Shown here: positions 54,030 to 63,190 of the stretch, in pieces
Layout: every line of letters begins with the position of its first letter
Numbering within the stretch: position 1 is the stretch's first letter
From: Rhodopseudomonas pseudopalustris
Lineage (GTDB): Bacteria; Pseudomonadota; Alphaproteobacteria; Rhizobiales; Xanthobacteraceae
Direction of reading: 5' to 3'
Assembly: GCF_900110435.1 (NCBI RefSeq)
Contig: NZ_FODT01000001.1
Span: 186,001 to 250,000, forward strand
Length of the DNA stretch: 64,000 bases
Translations under genes and position numbers: made by a program
The notes under the pieces: generated by a model
The model's database searches: none
Told to the model about the DNA's origin: nothing
The model's input: only the letters and a program-made list of their open reading frames with translations

Positions 54030-54054
54030 GGGGTCGGCGGACGAGGCCGGCCCC
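54030..54054 (+). terminator. weak hairpin after the DUF2171 gene
   Basis: GGGGTCGGC pairs with GCCGGCCCC (one G-T pair) around a seven-base loop, 12 bases after the stop. No T-run follows, so it is at most a stabilising or weak termination hairpin. Confidence 0.35.
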
Positions 54055-54150
54055 ACCTTCGAACACCGCCAATGGCTTCTTTCTCCCGAAGTTCAGGTGT
54101 ATTCAAACATCTTTCAATTTCAGTCCGGCCAGCGAGCCTCGTTTATGAAG

Positions 54151-54609
54151 CTATTTTTCAGCCATTGATTCCTTCGCATGCAAGTCGGCCCCATCGCCCT
54201 TAGCCGAATATCTAAGCGTCAGGTATGTGACAGCACTCAATATGACTGCGATATCGTAGAGACCGTAGCCGACCGCAGCTCCCAGTGCGCCGATCGCCCA
54301 TAGGCTGGCTGCTGTCGCGGTGCCGAGAGCTTTCGTTCCGTGCTTGAGGATGGCGCCGCCGCCGATGAAGCCGATGCCTGTGATGAGCCCCTCGATGATC
54401 CGCGCTTGCCCCATGGATTCGGCTCCCAAAACCCGCACGGCTATGAGCACGAAGCCGCAGGCAGCCATCGCGACGAGCGGGAAGGTGCGCACGCCAGCGC
54501 TCCTCTCAGAGCGCTCCCGGTTCCAGCCTATCGGCCACGCAAGGGAATATGCAATCGCGAGATTGACGAGGTGGGACAGTGCTTCCCAAGCGTTCGCGGC
54601 GAGCGACAT
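54151..54609 (-). CDS. MgtC/SapB family membrane protein
   Basis: A 152-residue inner-membrane protein with four to five helices. Landmarks: NLAIAYSLAWPIGWNRERSERSAGVRTFPLVAMAACGFVLIA in outline, then RIIEGLITGIGFIGGGAILKHG, the GxGF(I/L)GGG motif of MgtC, and ATAASLWAIGALGAAVG. MgtC proteins matter for growth at low magnesium and for ATP/pH balance. Length is typical of the short form. It stands alone in the metal-homeostasis region. Confidence 0.9.
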   Translation of the reverse strand: MSLAANAWEALSHLVNLAIAYSLAWPIGWNRERSERSAGVRTFPLVAMAACGFVLIAVRVLGAESMGQARIIEGLITGIGFIGGGAILKHGTKALGTATAASLWAIGALGAAVGYGLYDIAVILSAVTYLTLRYSAKGDGADLHAKESMAEK

Positions 54610-54803
54610 CTACGTTCCTAAATGCAAGATTGGCATCGAATTTCAGACAACATCAGTCAGACCATCTTCAAATCATGCTGGGATGCCCCTAACGTCTACC
54701 GTCGGCGTCGTGGTCGGCTAGTTCGCCCCCACACCATCAGGCCGGCGGCGGTCTTGGTTCTAACAGATCGCCACCAACTCACGGAGGCAGTGGCCTCGCG
54801 AGA

Positions 54804-55028
54804 TCATTGTTTCACCTCGTCGGGTCTCTTTCCGCGTGCACGGATCAACGACCGCCTGCGGCTTACCAGTATTGCAAGGCCGACCCCCGCTGCGGCCGCG
54901 CCGAAGGGGCCTACGACAGTGAACCAATAGCTATCCGGTGGCGCCCTTAACAGGATAGCTCCTATCGCGGACAAAGTGCCTCCGATAAGAACGCCTATCG
55001 TCAATACGGTGAATTGGCCTGCATTCAT
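54804..55028 (-). CDS. small two-helix membrane protein
   Basis: A 74-residue protein with two hydrophobic helices (FTVLTIGVLIGGTLSAIGAILL and FTVVGPFGAAAAGVGLAILV) and a basic tail (RRRSLIRARGKRPDE). The orientation would follow the positive-inside rule with the tail in the cytoplasm. No family recognised. Confidence 0.55.
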   Translation of the reverse strand: MNAGQFTVLTIGVLIGGTLSAIGAILLRAPPDSYWFTVVGPFGAAAAGVGLAILVSRRRSLIRARGKRPDEVKQ

Positions 55029-55226
55029 GCTTCAATCTCGCTTTTGCCTGTTTGCAGCAGCCGCGTAGGACAGATCATGCGGTCCGTACGGTGCCAGATG
55101 TACTCACGGGTTCGGTGCGGCGACGCACCATTCTTGGCAACGCTCGGCCGACCCTCTGAGCTCGTCGAAGGTGGCTCATTCAACGTCGTCATCATCGTTC
55201 TCAAAAGACTCGTTTTGCGGTCGATC

Positions 55227-55598
55227 TCATTGCTTCCTCGACAGATCTACGCACGTCGGAATACCCCGGCGCTCGAGCCAGCCCGTGCCCCAATCATACA
55301 GACCGAGCAGTAGAGGTCCGATCGACCGCCCTTCTTCCGTAAGTGAGTAGTCGACCCTGGGAGGCATCGCGGCGAAGACGCCGCGCTTAACGAGCCCCTC
55401 GTCCTCCAGCTCGCGCAACTCCTTCATGAGAAGTCGGGGCGAACAGCCCGGCATATGTGCCTTCAGGATATTGAAACGTAGCGTCCCTTCGAGCAGGCGA
55501 TACAAGATTACGCCCTTCCAGGATCCGCCGCCGATGAGGTTCATCACGGTTTCCATCGAGCAATCAGGCGCGGCCTCTTGGTGTCGGTATTTCGGCAT
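55227..55598 (-). CDS. HxlR family transcriptional regulator
   Basis: A 123-residue winged-helix regulator. The HxlR pattern is CSMETVMNLIGGGSWKGVILYRLLEGTLRFNIL in outline, then GCSPRLLMKELRELEDEGLVKRGVFAAMPPRVDYSLTEEGRSI. An N-terminal Cys (C-S-M-E) is the residue several members use to sense electrophiles or redox change; a second Cys lies in the recognition helix region. It may control the divergent or neighbouring metal genes, but its targets cannot be inferred from the sequence. Confidence 0.88.
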   Translation of the reverse strand: MPKYRHQEAAPDCSMETVMNLIGGGSWKGVILYRLLEGTLRFNILKAHMPGCSPRLLMKELRELEDEGLVKRGVFAAMPPRVDYSLTEEGRSIGPLLLGLYDWGTGWLERRGIPTCVDLSRKQ

Positions 55599-55843
55599 AT
55601 GTTTCTCCGTTCGGCCTCAATGGTAGACAGATCGAAACGAAACCGTGGGTTGGCCGCCTCAAGAACATCGGTCGCACTCCAATCGAAGGAAGTTCCTTGC
55701 GCGATTTCGACATTCCCGCATCGACGTTCGTCGATGACGGCGCATCCTGCCTACCTCATCGAAGACATCGCCCCTCAAGTCTTCGCCGGCTGAATGTGCT
55801 GACCTCTGGTTCGTTGGTACGAATGACTAGGCACGCTGATGCG

Positions 55844-56743
55844 CTACACGTGAAGCTCTGCCTCATCCCTTCTCAAGGCCTCATCTTCGACCTGGATCGT
55901 CGTGTGATCTATTTTAAAGTCGTCCTTCATGGCGCGCCGGGCTTCCCGCAGGACTTCACTGGCTCCGGACATGTCCGCAACGACGAGGTGACAACTCATC
56001 GCGTCGAACCCGGAGGTCACCGTCCAGACGTGTAGGTCGCGCACCGCGGTCACGCCTGATATGCGCGCCAGCTTTTTCTCAAGCAGCGTGATATCGACGT
56101 TCGCGGGCGTGCCTTCCATGAGGATATGCGTCACTTGCTTCAGCAATATCCAGGTGCGGGGGACGATGAACAGTCCGATGCCCGCCCCGATGATGGGGTC
56201 GGCCAGAACCCACCCCTTCCACATCATGAGCAGCGCGGCGACGATGACTCCGATTGAACCTAGCATGTCGCCGAGGACTTCCAGATAAGCGCCCTTGACG
56301 TTGAGACTTTCGGACGAGCCTCCAGCCAAGAGCTTCATGCTTATCAGGTTCACGACGAGCCCGATCGACGCTACGATGAGCATCGGCCCGCTGAGAATTT
56401 CGGGGGGCGCCTGAAAGCGCTGGTAGGCTTCGTAGAGGATGTAGACCGTGAGAAGCAGCAGGACGACCGCGTTCGCCAGCGCCGACAGCACTTCCATCCG
56501 CAGGTAGCCGTATGTCCGCTGCGGAGTGGCCTCCTTGGCCGCGAAGCGGATGGCCAGCAGCGCGAGCCCGAGTCCGCCGACGTCCGTCAGCATGTGCGCT
56601 GCGTCTGCCAGCAGGGCAAGACTGCCGGTGACGAGCCCGCCGATCACCTCGGCGATCATATAGGTCGCTGTCAGGCCGAGCGCCCAAGCGAGCCGCGTCG
56701 CGTGTTTGGCCGCCGCCGTTCCTGTCGATCCGCCGCCGTGCAT
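55844..56743 (-). CDS. cation diffusion facilitator (CzcD-like) metal exporter
   Basis: A 299-residue CDF transporter with six membrane helices. The helix 2 metal site is in LLADAAHMLTDVGG (H-x-x-x-D) and the helix 5 site in YLEVLGDMLGSIGV, where the usual H-x-x-x-D is E-x-x-x-D. A cytoplasmic C-terminal domain (LARISGVTAVRDLHVWTVTSGFDAMSCHLVV) follows. The H-W signature is typical of CzcD-type zinc/cobalt/cadmium antiporters. It ends the minus-strand group that includes the bestrophin-like gene at 56745, one base upstream. Confidence 0.88.
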   Translation of the reverse strand: MHGGGSTGTAAAKHATRLAWALGLTATYMIAEVIGGLVTGSLALLADAAHMLTDVGGLGLALLAIRFAAKEATPQRTYGYLRMEVLSALANAVVLLLLTVYILYEAYQRFQAPPEILSGPMLIVASIGLVVNLISMKLLAGGSSESLNVKGAYLEVLGDMLGSIGVIVAALLMMWKGWVLADPIIGAGIGLFIVPRTWILLKQVTHILMEGTPANVDITLLEKKLARISGVTAVRDLHVWTVTSGFDAMSCHLVVADMSGASEVLREARRAMKDDFKIDHTTIQVEDEALRRDEAELHV

Positions 56744-56744
56744 T

Positions 56745-57602
56745 TCAAGTCTCCGTATGTAAGTGGGTTGGCGGCGGTACGACGTCTCCGAGAGATTTCC
56801 GCAGACTGGCTTCGAGTTCGTCCAAAAGGAAGAAGCTGACGTCGTCGAGCGAGCCGTGCCCCTTTGCGAAGGGTTGCTCGAGAAGTCTGATCAGATAGAG
56901 GGCATAGACGAACATGTAGGAGATGAAACCGAACATAATCGCCGAGGCGGGGTCGCCTTCAGTCTTCAGAAGTAGCATCATCAGGACGATCGCAAAGACA
57001 AGGGTCTGAACGAGAACATGAACCGACGGGACAAATTCCACGCGCTGTATGTGATAAATCCTCAACATTGACCTGCGAAGCAAATCCTGGGCTCCTCTGA
57101 GCCTGACGACAAAGTTGGCCGCCATCCCCATGCCCTCGAGACGTCCCAGGATCGGGGTGAGCTTCGCTATTTCGGCGAGCACCGGCGGAAGGTTCGTGTG
57201 GTCGTGCGCGTGGCTAAGACCGGAGCGAAGCTTGTCGAGGATTGAAACCAGTATCTGGCGGCAGGCGGCCAGATCGAATTCCGGCCTGACCGCCGAGAAG
57301 GATTCCAAGTCTCCGTCGATCGCTTCGATAGACATGCGAACATCCGCAGGAATGCGTTCCGCTTCCTTGTAGTCGGCGAGGATGCTCGAAAGCAGAAAGC
57401 CAATGATGAAGATCGCGCCGCCGATCCCGCTAGTCAGCAAAGCGTTCAGCTCAAGGAATTCCATGCCGAAGTAATGGACGGCCGTCTTGACGCATCCGAG
57501 CAGGAGCACAACGATGGCAACGACAAAAAACAGCCTGAACTTCTTGCGGTAGCTCAAATTCGCGCCTCCGAGGTGAAGATGCTGCAGTATCGAAAAGTGC
57601 AT
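56745..57602 (-). CDS. membrane protein of unknown function, possibly channel-like
   Basis: A 285-residue protein. Two helices near the N-terminus (FRLFFVVAIVVLLLGCVKTAVH and GIGGAIFIIGFLLSSIL) are followed by a long cytoplasmic helical region and two more helices (VHVLVQTLVFAIVLMMLLL, AIMFGFISYMFVYALYLIRLLEQPF). This resembles the DUF4239/bestrophin-like layout without clear sequence identity. Start at ATG 57602; a longer frame overlaps the next gene. It precedes the CDF gene by one base, so it is co-transcribed with metal export. Confidence 0.6.
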   Translation of the reverse strand: MHFSILQHLHLGGANLSYRKKFRLFFVVAIVVLLLGCVKTAVHYFGMEFLELNALLTSGIGGAIFIIGFLLSSILADYKEAERIPADVRMSIEAIDGDLESFSAVRPEFDLAACRQILVSILDKLRSGLSHAHDHTNLPPVLAEIAKLTPILGRLEGMGMAANFVVRLRGAQDLLRRSMLRIYHIQRVEFVPSVHVLVQTLVFAIVLMMLLLKTEGDPASAIMFGFISYMFVYALYLIRLLEQPFAKGHGSLDDVSFFLLDELEASLRKSLGDVVPPPTHLHTET

Positions 57603-57604
57603 TC

Positions 57605-58090
57605 CTAATGTCCGTCTCTCGTTTTCACCGGCACGAAGGCCCGTCCACTCCAGAGTAAATTCCGCCACTTCCCGCCCTGCGAGACCTCGATGCCGACGAC
57701 GCCTCCCGCGTTGGTCATCTTGACGTCCTCCACGTAGGCGCTGAATACTACCCGGTGCCGCCCGCCGGACTCCGCGAAGATTTCATGGAGACAGGCATCG
57801 CCTCGGCATATTTGCGCGCGGTCAGCGCAAGAGAAGTCTTCAAAATGCAGCGATATGAACCGCTGCCCGCGCCCCTCGATCGAGACCGCGAAATAGTGCC
57901 CGGCAAACGCGCTGCTTCCGCAGGCGCGCGCGCGTCCAATCACTTCGCGGCGGATGTCTTGAGGTAGCTTGTCGATGTGTTCCGCCGCCCACGGATTTTC
58001 CGTGGCGAAGCTTGCCGCGGCCGGGGCGGATGCAATGATGACGAGGGCCGTGCATGTGGCCCACAAGTTGACGATTGACCGTATTTTCAT
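57605..58090 (-). CDS. exported protein of unknown function in the metal operon
   Basis: A 161-residue precursor. It has a signal peptide (IVNLWATCTALVIIASAPAAASFA) and a mature domain with four to five Cys residues (ARACGSSAF, FSCADRAQICRGDACL) that may form disulfides. The core is strand-rich (HYFAVSIEGRGQRFISLHFEDF, RHRVVFSAYVEDVKMTNAGG). No family recognised. Two bases separate it from the next gene, so it is part of the same unit as the channel-like protein and the CDF exporter. Confidence 0.65.
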   Translation of the reverse strand: MKIRSIVNLWATCTALVIIASAPAAASFATENPWAAEHIDKLPQDIRREVIGRARACGSSAFAGHYFAVSIEGRGQRFISLHFEDFSCADRAQICRGDACLHEIFAESGGRHRVVFSAYVEDVKMTNAGGVVGIEVSQGGKWRNLLWSGRAFVPVKTRDGH

Positions 58091-58117
58091 GCCACCCTCC
58101 TTCGCGCGACGGTGCTC

Positions 58118-58432
58118 TTAGTCGACGCTCTTCTCCGCCTTCTCTCCGAGCTCCACGATGTCGCCATCCTTGAACAGGATGCCTTGAAGCTCCTTTCTCC
58201 AGTCACCCTTCTTTCGCAACAGGAACTCGAGGTTCATGCCGAAATGCTTGAACTCTTCCTTCTGGGCGTTCGCCATGATCGCCTTCGCGTCCTTGTCCTG
58301 CTCGACGGACATCCGCTGTTCGTACCAAATGTTGGCTTCCGCCTCTTCGATCAGAGAGGTGATCATGCGTGCGAAGGTGCGCGTCTCCTGCGAGAGTTCT
58401 TCCGGCGGCTCATGATACTGATCGAAACCCAT
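58118..58432 (-). CDS. encapsulated-ferritin (EncFtn) family protein
   Basis: A 104-residue two-helix ferritin-like protein. The iron-binding residues of EncFtn are kept: E-E-x-E in LIEEAEANIWYEQR (29-40), the W-Y pair at 36-37, and EEFKHFGM with Glu at 59-60 and His at 63. Ten-subunit EncFtn rings oxidise iron inside encapsulin shells. This protein ends soon after the second helix (EKAEKSVD) and lacks an obvious encapsulin-targeting tail. No encapsulin gene is seen nearby. The start at 58432 follows GGAGGAGAAAGAC. Confidence 0.85.
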   Translation of the reverse strand: MGFDQYHEPPEELSQETRTFARMITSLIEEAEANIWYEQRMSVEQDKDAKAIMANAQKEEFKHFGMNLEFLLRKKGDWRKELQGILFKDGDIVELGEKAEKSVD

Positions 58433-58469
58433 GTCTTTCTCCTCCTCGATTAGATTCAATATGTGCGGG

Positions 58470-60656
58470 CTAGGTCTTGGACGGCTTCAGAAGTCTCAGG
58501 GCATTCATCGTCACAAGGACGGTCGCCCCGGTGTCCGCGAGGATGGCGGGCCACAGCCCGGTCAAGCCGATCACCGTGGTGACGAGAAATACGGCTTTCA
58601 AGCCGAGTGCGACGGTGATGTTCTGCTTGATGTTGAGCATCGTGCGTTTCGAGAGGTCGACCATTGCGGCCACATCGGAGACCCTGCCGTGAAGAACGGC
58701 CGCATCGGCGGTCTCAAGGGCGACGTCGGTGCCGCCGCCCATGGCGATCCCGACGTCTGCGGCAGCGAGCGCTGGTGCGTCGTTGATGCCGTCGCCGACC
58801 TTCGCGACCGTGAAGCCCTGCGCCTGGAATTCCGCGACGATCCGCTGCTTGTCCTGAGGCAGAAGCTCCGCCTTCGCTTCGATCCCGAGCTGCTTCCCGA
58901 TGGCGGTCGCCGTGCGCCGATTGTCGCCGGTCAGCATGATCGTCCGGATTCCAAGGTCGCCCAGAAGCTTCAGACCCACGGCCGCGTCGGGACGAGGCTC
59001 GTCCCGCATGGCGATGGCGCCCGCCGCCGCGTCGCCGATCACCACGATGGAGACCGTCTTGCCCTCGTCGTTAAGAGCCGCGATGCGACCTTGGTGCTCG
59101 ATGTCCAGGACGGCGATGTCCAAAGCGGCCTGGGGCGATCCCAGAAATATCTGCCTGCCATCGACGGTGGCCCGGACGCCCTTGCCGCCGACCGCCTGCG
59201 ATCCCAAGGTCGGCGGCGGCAGGATCCCGCGTCTAGATGCTTCGGCAAGGATCGCGATCGCCAGCGGATGGCTGGAACCCGTCTCCAGCGCCGCTGCAAG
59301 GCGCAGCACCTCGTCTTCAGAAGCGCCGAACGACAGCACGTCGGTCACGACCGGCTTCCCGGCCGTCAGGGTGCCGGTCTTATCGAAGCAGGCGATCGTG
59401 ATCTTGCCTACCTGCTCGAGGACTGCTCCGCCCTTCAACAGCAACCCGCGCCGGGCGCCGGCGGACAGGCTGGCCGCGATGGCAGCCGGGGTGGAGATCA
59501 CCAGGGCACATGGACATCCGATCAGAAGGATCGCGAGCCCCTTATAGACCCATTCGTTCCAGACGCCGCCGAAAAGCAGGGGCGGAGCGACAGCGACCAG
59601 GAAGGCGACCACGACCACCCCTGGCGTATAGTACCGCGAGAAGCGGTCGATGAACCGCTCGGTGGGCGCCTTGGATTCCTGCGCCTCCTCGACCAGCCGG
59701 ACGACCCGCGCGATGGTGTTGTCAGCCGCGGCGGCGGTGACGCGAACACTGAGCAGGCCATCGCCGTTGATGGTGCCTGCGAAGAGATTTTCATCAGGGC
59801 CCTTGCGGACAGGCGTGCTCTCCCCAGTCACCGGGGCCTCGTCGATCGAACTCTCACCGGCCACGATCGCACCGTCGGCCGGGATACGGTCGCCGGGTCT
59901 GACCTGGATCATCGACCCCACCACCAGCGTGTCCGCCTGGACCTCGCGGACTTGGCCGTTCTCTTCGAGCCTGGCCGTCTTCGGGACCAGTTTGGTGAGG
60001 TCCTGGATGCTCGCCCGCGCCCGGCTTGCGGCGACGCCTTCCAGCAGTTCGCCGATCAAAAACAGGAAGACGACGGCAGCGGCCTCTTCCGTCGCGCCGA
60101 TGAAGACCGCGCCGATCGCCGCGATGGTCATCAGCATCTCGATCGAAAACGGCGTTCCCGAGACCGCTGCGGCGAATGCGCGGCGCCCTATCGGGATCAG
60201 TCCGACCAGCATCGCGAGCAGAAAAGCCCACTTCTCCGTCGCCGGCGCGACCTTCCCCACCAGGAAGGCCGCACCCAAGGCAGCACCCGAAGCGATCGTC
60301 AAAATGCCTTTGGAAGTCCGCCACCACGATCCGTCGGTTGGTCCGTGGTCGTGACCGTGCGCGTTGCCGTGGTCATGGTCGTGATCATGAGAGGCACCGC
60401 CGTGGTCATAAGACGCTTGGACGCCCTTCTTGTCGGCAGCCGCGACCTTGTAGCCTAGTCCGGCGATCCGAGAGCCCATCGTGCCGATGTCCGCACCATC
60501 GTGTCTTACGGTCACGTTCCCGGCCGCGACCGAGACTTTGACGTCGGTCACTCCGGGCACACGCCGGAGCGCGTTCTCGATTTTGACCGCGCAGGACGCG
60601 CAGTCCATGCCTTCGACGCGCATCCGGGTCTCTTCGGCACCACCAACGTTCGTCAT
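58470..60656 (-). CDS. Zn/Cd/Pb-type P1B ATPase exporter (ZntA/CadA)
   Basis: A 728-residue metal pump. It has an N-terminal HMA domain with GMDCASC (17-23), a His/Asp-rich linker (HDHDHDHGNAHGHDH), eight membrane helices, the helix 6 motif CPC in LIGCPCALVIS, the phosphorylation site DKTGT and an HP locus in SSHPLAIA. DGINDAPAL near the C-terminus completes it. CPC with the His-rich linker points to Zn, Cd or Pb rather than Cu. It is likely the main cytoplasmic export pump of this region. Confidence 0.93.
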   Translation of the reverse strand: MTNVGGAEETRMRVEGMDCASCAVKIENALRRVPGVTDVKVSVAAGNVTVRHDGADIGTMGSRIAGLGYKVAAADKKGVQASYDHGGASHDHDHDHGNAHGHDHGPTDGSWWRTSKGILTIASGAALGAAFLVGKVAPATEKWAFLLAMLVGLIPIGRRAFAAAVSGTPFSIEMLMTIAAIGAVFIGATEEAAAVVFLFLIGELLEGVAASRARASIQDLTKLVPKTARLEENGQVREVQADTLVVGSMIQVRPGDRIPADGAIVAGESSIDEAPVTGESTPVRKGPDENLFAGTINGDGLLSVRVTAAAADNTIARVVRLVEEAQESKAPTERFIDRFSRYYTPGVVVVAFLVAVAPPLLFGGVWNEWVYKGLAILLIGCPCALVISTPAAIAASLSAGARRGLLLKGGAVLEQVGKITIACFDKTGTLTAGKPVVTDVLSFGASEDEVLRLAAALETGSSHPLAIAILAEASRRGILPPPTLGSQAVGGKGVRATVDGRQIFLGSPQAALDIAVLDIEHQGRIAALNDEGKTVSIVVIGDAAAGAIAMRDEPRPDAAVGLKLLGDLGIRTIMLTGDNRRTATAIGKQLGIEAKAELLPQDKQRIVAEFQAQGFTVAKVGDGINDAPALAAADVGIAMGGGTDVALETADAAVLHGRVSDVAAMVDLSKRTMLNIKQNITVALGLKAVFLVTTVIGLTGLWPAILADTGATVLVTMNALRLLKPSKT

Positions 60657-60831
60657 GACAATCTCCGCGATCTCGTTAAATGGTCCGCCAGAAACGATGT
60701 GGCGTCCTGATGTATCTCCGTATCCCGCTGGACACGGGCATTCAGAATGGGCAGCGCCGGCAGCCGAGGGCGCACATAGAAGTCGCGACGGGACCCGACG
60801 CCGGGTCCAGGAAATATGCTATTCCGGGACA

Positions 60832-61560
60832 TCAGCTGTCCCCCGCCAATTTGCGGAGCTCTTCAGGAGGATCTCCCTTGAAGACGGCGTTCGCCATCAC
60901 GTCGTAGGCGCGCGTCGCCGCCATCAACCTGCTGACCTCGTCGGCCGGGTTGACGTTCGCCGTCTCCAGGACGCCGATAGCCAGTCTTCCTTTTCCGGAA
61001 GGGACATCGACCGGAGACGAGACGGAAGAAAACAGGCCGCTGCCTTCTGGCTGCAATTGCCGCCGATCCGCGAACGTTACCAACCGCAAGCCTGCGATGC
61101 GGCCCTTTGCCGTCGACACGGTGCCATCGGATCCGATGTTGACGGCACCGTCGCGCGGCTGGACAACTAACTGCCCGGTCGACGTCACGACCGGAAGGCC
61201 ATCAAGCGTTACCAGCTTTCCGGTGTCGTTCAGCGTGAACGCGCCCGAGCGCGTGTAACGCCGTCCCGCCGGCGTATCTACGACGAAGAACGCGTCGTCG
61301 GTGATGGCGACGTCCAGCGGATTGCCCGTCGCACGGAGTCCTCCCGTGGAGAAGTCAGTGAAATGACTGGTGTCCACCAGCGAACGCTTTTCGTAGGATG
61401 GCGCCTCGCCCTCCTTGGCCGCTGTCAGATACTCGCGGAACTGCGTTCTTTGGGCCTTGAATCCCGATGTGGTCTGATTGGCGACGTTGTTCGCGAGCGT
61501 GTCCACGTGACGCCGCAGGGCCATCAATCCCGAAAGGCCGATCATCAGCTTATCGCCCAT
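60832..61560 (-). CDS. flgF: flagellar basal-body rod protein FlgF
   Basis: A 242-residue FlgF, the proximal-rod subunit of the flagellum. The N-terminus GLMALRRHVDTLANNVANQTTSGFKAQRTQF is the family rod/hook signature (L-A-N-N-x-A-N-x-x-T-x-G-F-K). The body has RYTRSGAFTLNDTGKLVT and the C-terminal ADEVSRLMAATRAYDVMANAV matches the conserved rod-family end. It is full length. No other flagellar gene is near; it starts inside the end of opgC and continues a metal-gene region, so its placement is unusual. Confidence 0.85.
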   Translation of the reverse strand: MGDKLMIGLSGLMALRRHVDTLANNVANQTTSGFKAQRTQFREYLTAAKEGEAPSYEKRSLVDTSHFTDFSTGGLRATGNPLDVAITDDAFFVVDTPAGRRYTRSGAFTLNDTGKLVTLDGLPVVTSTGQLVVQPRDGAVNIGSDGTVSTAKGRIAGLRLVTFADRRQLQPEGSGLFSSVSSPVDVPSGKGRLAIGVLETANVNPADEVSRLMAATRAYDVMANAVFKGDPPEELRKLAGDS

Positions 61561-62773
61561 GGAAACCTCCTATCGGCTTCATCGACTTACCGTTGGCCAC
61601 CAGTTCATCCGGATCCGCGATTGGGCGCTCTCCCGCGCCCTGGCCTTCGCCTAGCGACCTGCTCTTCTTGGACCAACTCCGGAAGTAGGCGACGCCGACC
61701 ATCGCGCCGATGCCCGCCGCGCTCACTACGAATTGGGCCAGAAGCGAACCGTCGACCAAGTCGAGCGCGAAATAGGCGACGGCTGCGAAGAACGTTCCCG
61801 CGCAGAAAACTTCGAGCGAATGCTGCCCGCTGACGATCAACGGCCGCCAGACCGGCCAAGCCAGCGCCGGCGCGTTTCTCGGAACGAGACGCGCCACGAT
61901 GATTGCCAGGGACAGGAAGTGGGCGATGCGGTACGGGGCGAGGTTCGTCTTGTCGTTCATCGAGAAGACGAGGCGCAACGTATCCGGCATCATCCAGTCG
62001 TTTCCAGTGCGCAGCGCGACGGTCACGATCGCCGAAAACGCGACGACCGCGATGGCCAGCGGCAGCACGATGCCCGAGCGCAAAGTCCTATCCAGCGTGC
62101 CGCGATCGACGGTCGCCGTCCACGCACCGATCACGAACAACAACTGCCATGCAAAAGGGTTGAAATACCACGACCCGGACGGGTACCCGGGCAGATTCCA
62201 GCCGAACGACCGGGCCGCCGCGTAGAGGGCGATCGAGCCCGCCAAGGTGACGCCTGGCGCCTTGGTCAACGACCAGAGCACCGCGGGAAACGGAGCCATC
62301 AGGGCGATGTATAGCGGCAGGACGTCGAGGTTGAGGGGACGGTACTCGAGCAGCAGACCGTGCTTCAGGAATTCGACCGGATCGGCGATCAGGCTGCGGA
62401 TGTTGTATTCGTCGAGCAGATGGGCGTGGCCATAACGCTGCGCGACGTAGCCGACCGCGACCACATAGAATACGAAAAGGAGCACGTAGGCGACGTAGAT
62501 CTGCCAGACACGGCCGAGAATTCCGGCGGCCGCCGCGAGAAGCCCCTTCGCACGCAGCATCTTCGAGTATACGAAAGCGACTGTGAACCCCGATACGAAG
62601 ACGAACAGTTCCGCCGCATCGCTGAATCCGTAGTTCCGCATGGTGAGCCAGGCGACCACGTTGTTGGGCACGTGATCCAGGAAGATCGCCCAGTTCGCCA
62701 TGCCACGGAACAGATCGAGACGCAGGTCCCGTCCCGTACCGCTTGATTTCGTTGCGTCGTTCATGATGTCCAT
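61550..62773 (-). CDS. opgC: OpgC-family membrane acyltransferase
   Basis: A 407-residue inner-membrane protein with ten or more helices, matching OpgC, which adds succinyl groups to periplasmic glucans. Typical parts: RLDLFRGMANWAIFLDHVPNNVVAWLT (D-H-x-P), GFSDAAELFVFVSGFTVAFVY, and LPGYPSGSWYFNPFAWQLLFVIGAW. Its last 11 bases overlap flgF, so both are translated from one message. Glucan synthesis genes (opgGH) are not in the window. Confidence 0.85.
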   Translation of the reverse strand: MDIMNDATKSSGTGRDLRLDLFRGMANWAIFLDHVPNNVVAWLTMRNYGFSDAAELFVFVSGFTVAFVYSKMLRAKGLLAAAAGILGRVWQIYVAYVLLFVFYVVAVGYVAQRYGHAHLLDEYNIRSLIADPVEFLKHGLLLEYRPLNLDVLPLYIALMAPFPAVLWSLTKAPGVTLAGSIALYAAARSFGWNLPGYPSGSWYFNPFAWQLLFVIGAWTATVDRGTLDRTLRSGIVLPLAIAVVAFSAIVTVALRTGNDWMMPDTLRLVFSMNDKTNLAPYRIAHFLSLAIIVARLVPRNAPALAWPVWRPLIVSGQHSLEVFCAGTFFAAVAYFALDLVDGSLLAQFVVSAAGIGAMVGVAYFRSWSKKSRSLGEGQGAGERPIADPDELVANGKSMKPIGGFHGR

Positions 62774-62821
62774 TCGGAGCGCCGCCGATACGGCGCTCCC
62801 ATCGGTTGTCGAGTTTCCGGC

Positions 62822-63189
62822 CTAGTTCTTGAACTTCGCCTGACCCGACTTTCCGTCGGCGGCCTTGAGGGTGACCGTGACAGCAGATCCGGGGGCGATG
62901 TCCTTCTTCGCTTCGGCCTTGAGCGCATTGCCTTCCGCAACAAGCGGCAGCACTTCTCGGTCGCTTCCGGAGGTCAGCAAAGCGGTACCCGAAAATCCCG
63001 TAGTGGCGACCGGCTTCTTAGCTTCGTCGAAGACGTTGAACGTGAGGGTCTTGCCCTTGGCGACCATCTCGACATCGACGCCGGCGACGTCCTCCATCGG
63101 GCCGCCATTCGGGCCTTTCTCATGCGCGTGCTGCGCGATGGCAGGTGCAGCGAACAAAAGCGCGGACACGACGAGCAGTATCTTCTTCA

Positions 63190-63190
<1 letters not shown>
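62822..63190 (-). CDS. exported small protein of the RND efflux operon
   Basis: A 122-residue precursor with a signal peptide (KKILLVVSALLFAAPAIAQ) followed by HAHEKGPNGGPMEDV, a His/Gly start that could bind metal. The rest is an Ig-like strand-rich domain (KTLTFNVFDEAKKPVATTGFSG, GSAVTVTLKAADGKSGQAKF). It begins one base inside the stop of the RND pump gene (TAATG), so the two are co-transcribed. A periplasmic metal chaperone or partner role is inferred from position. Confidence 0.75.
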
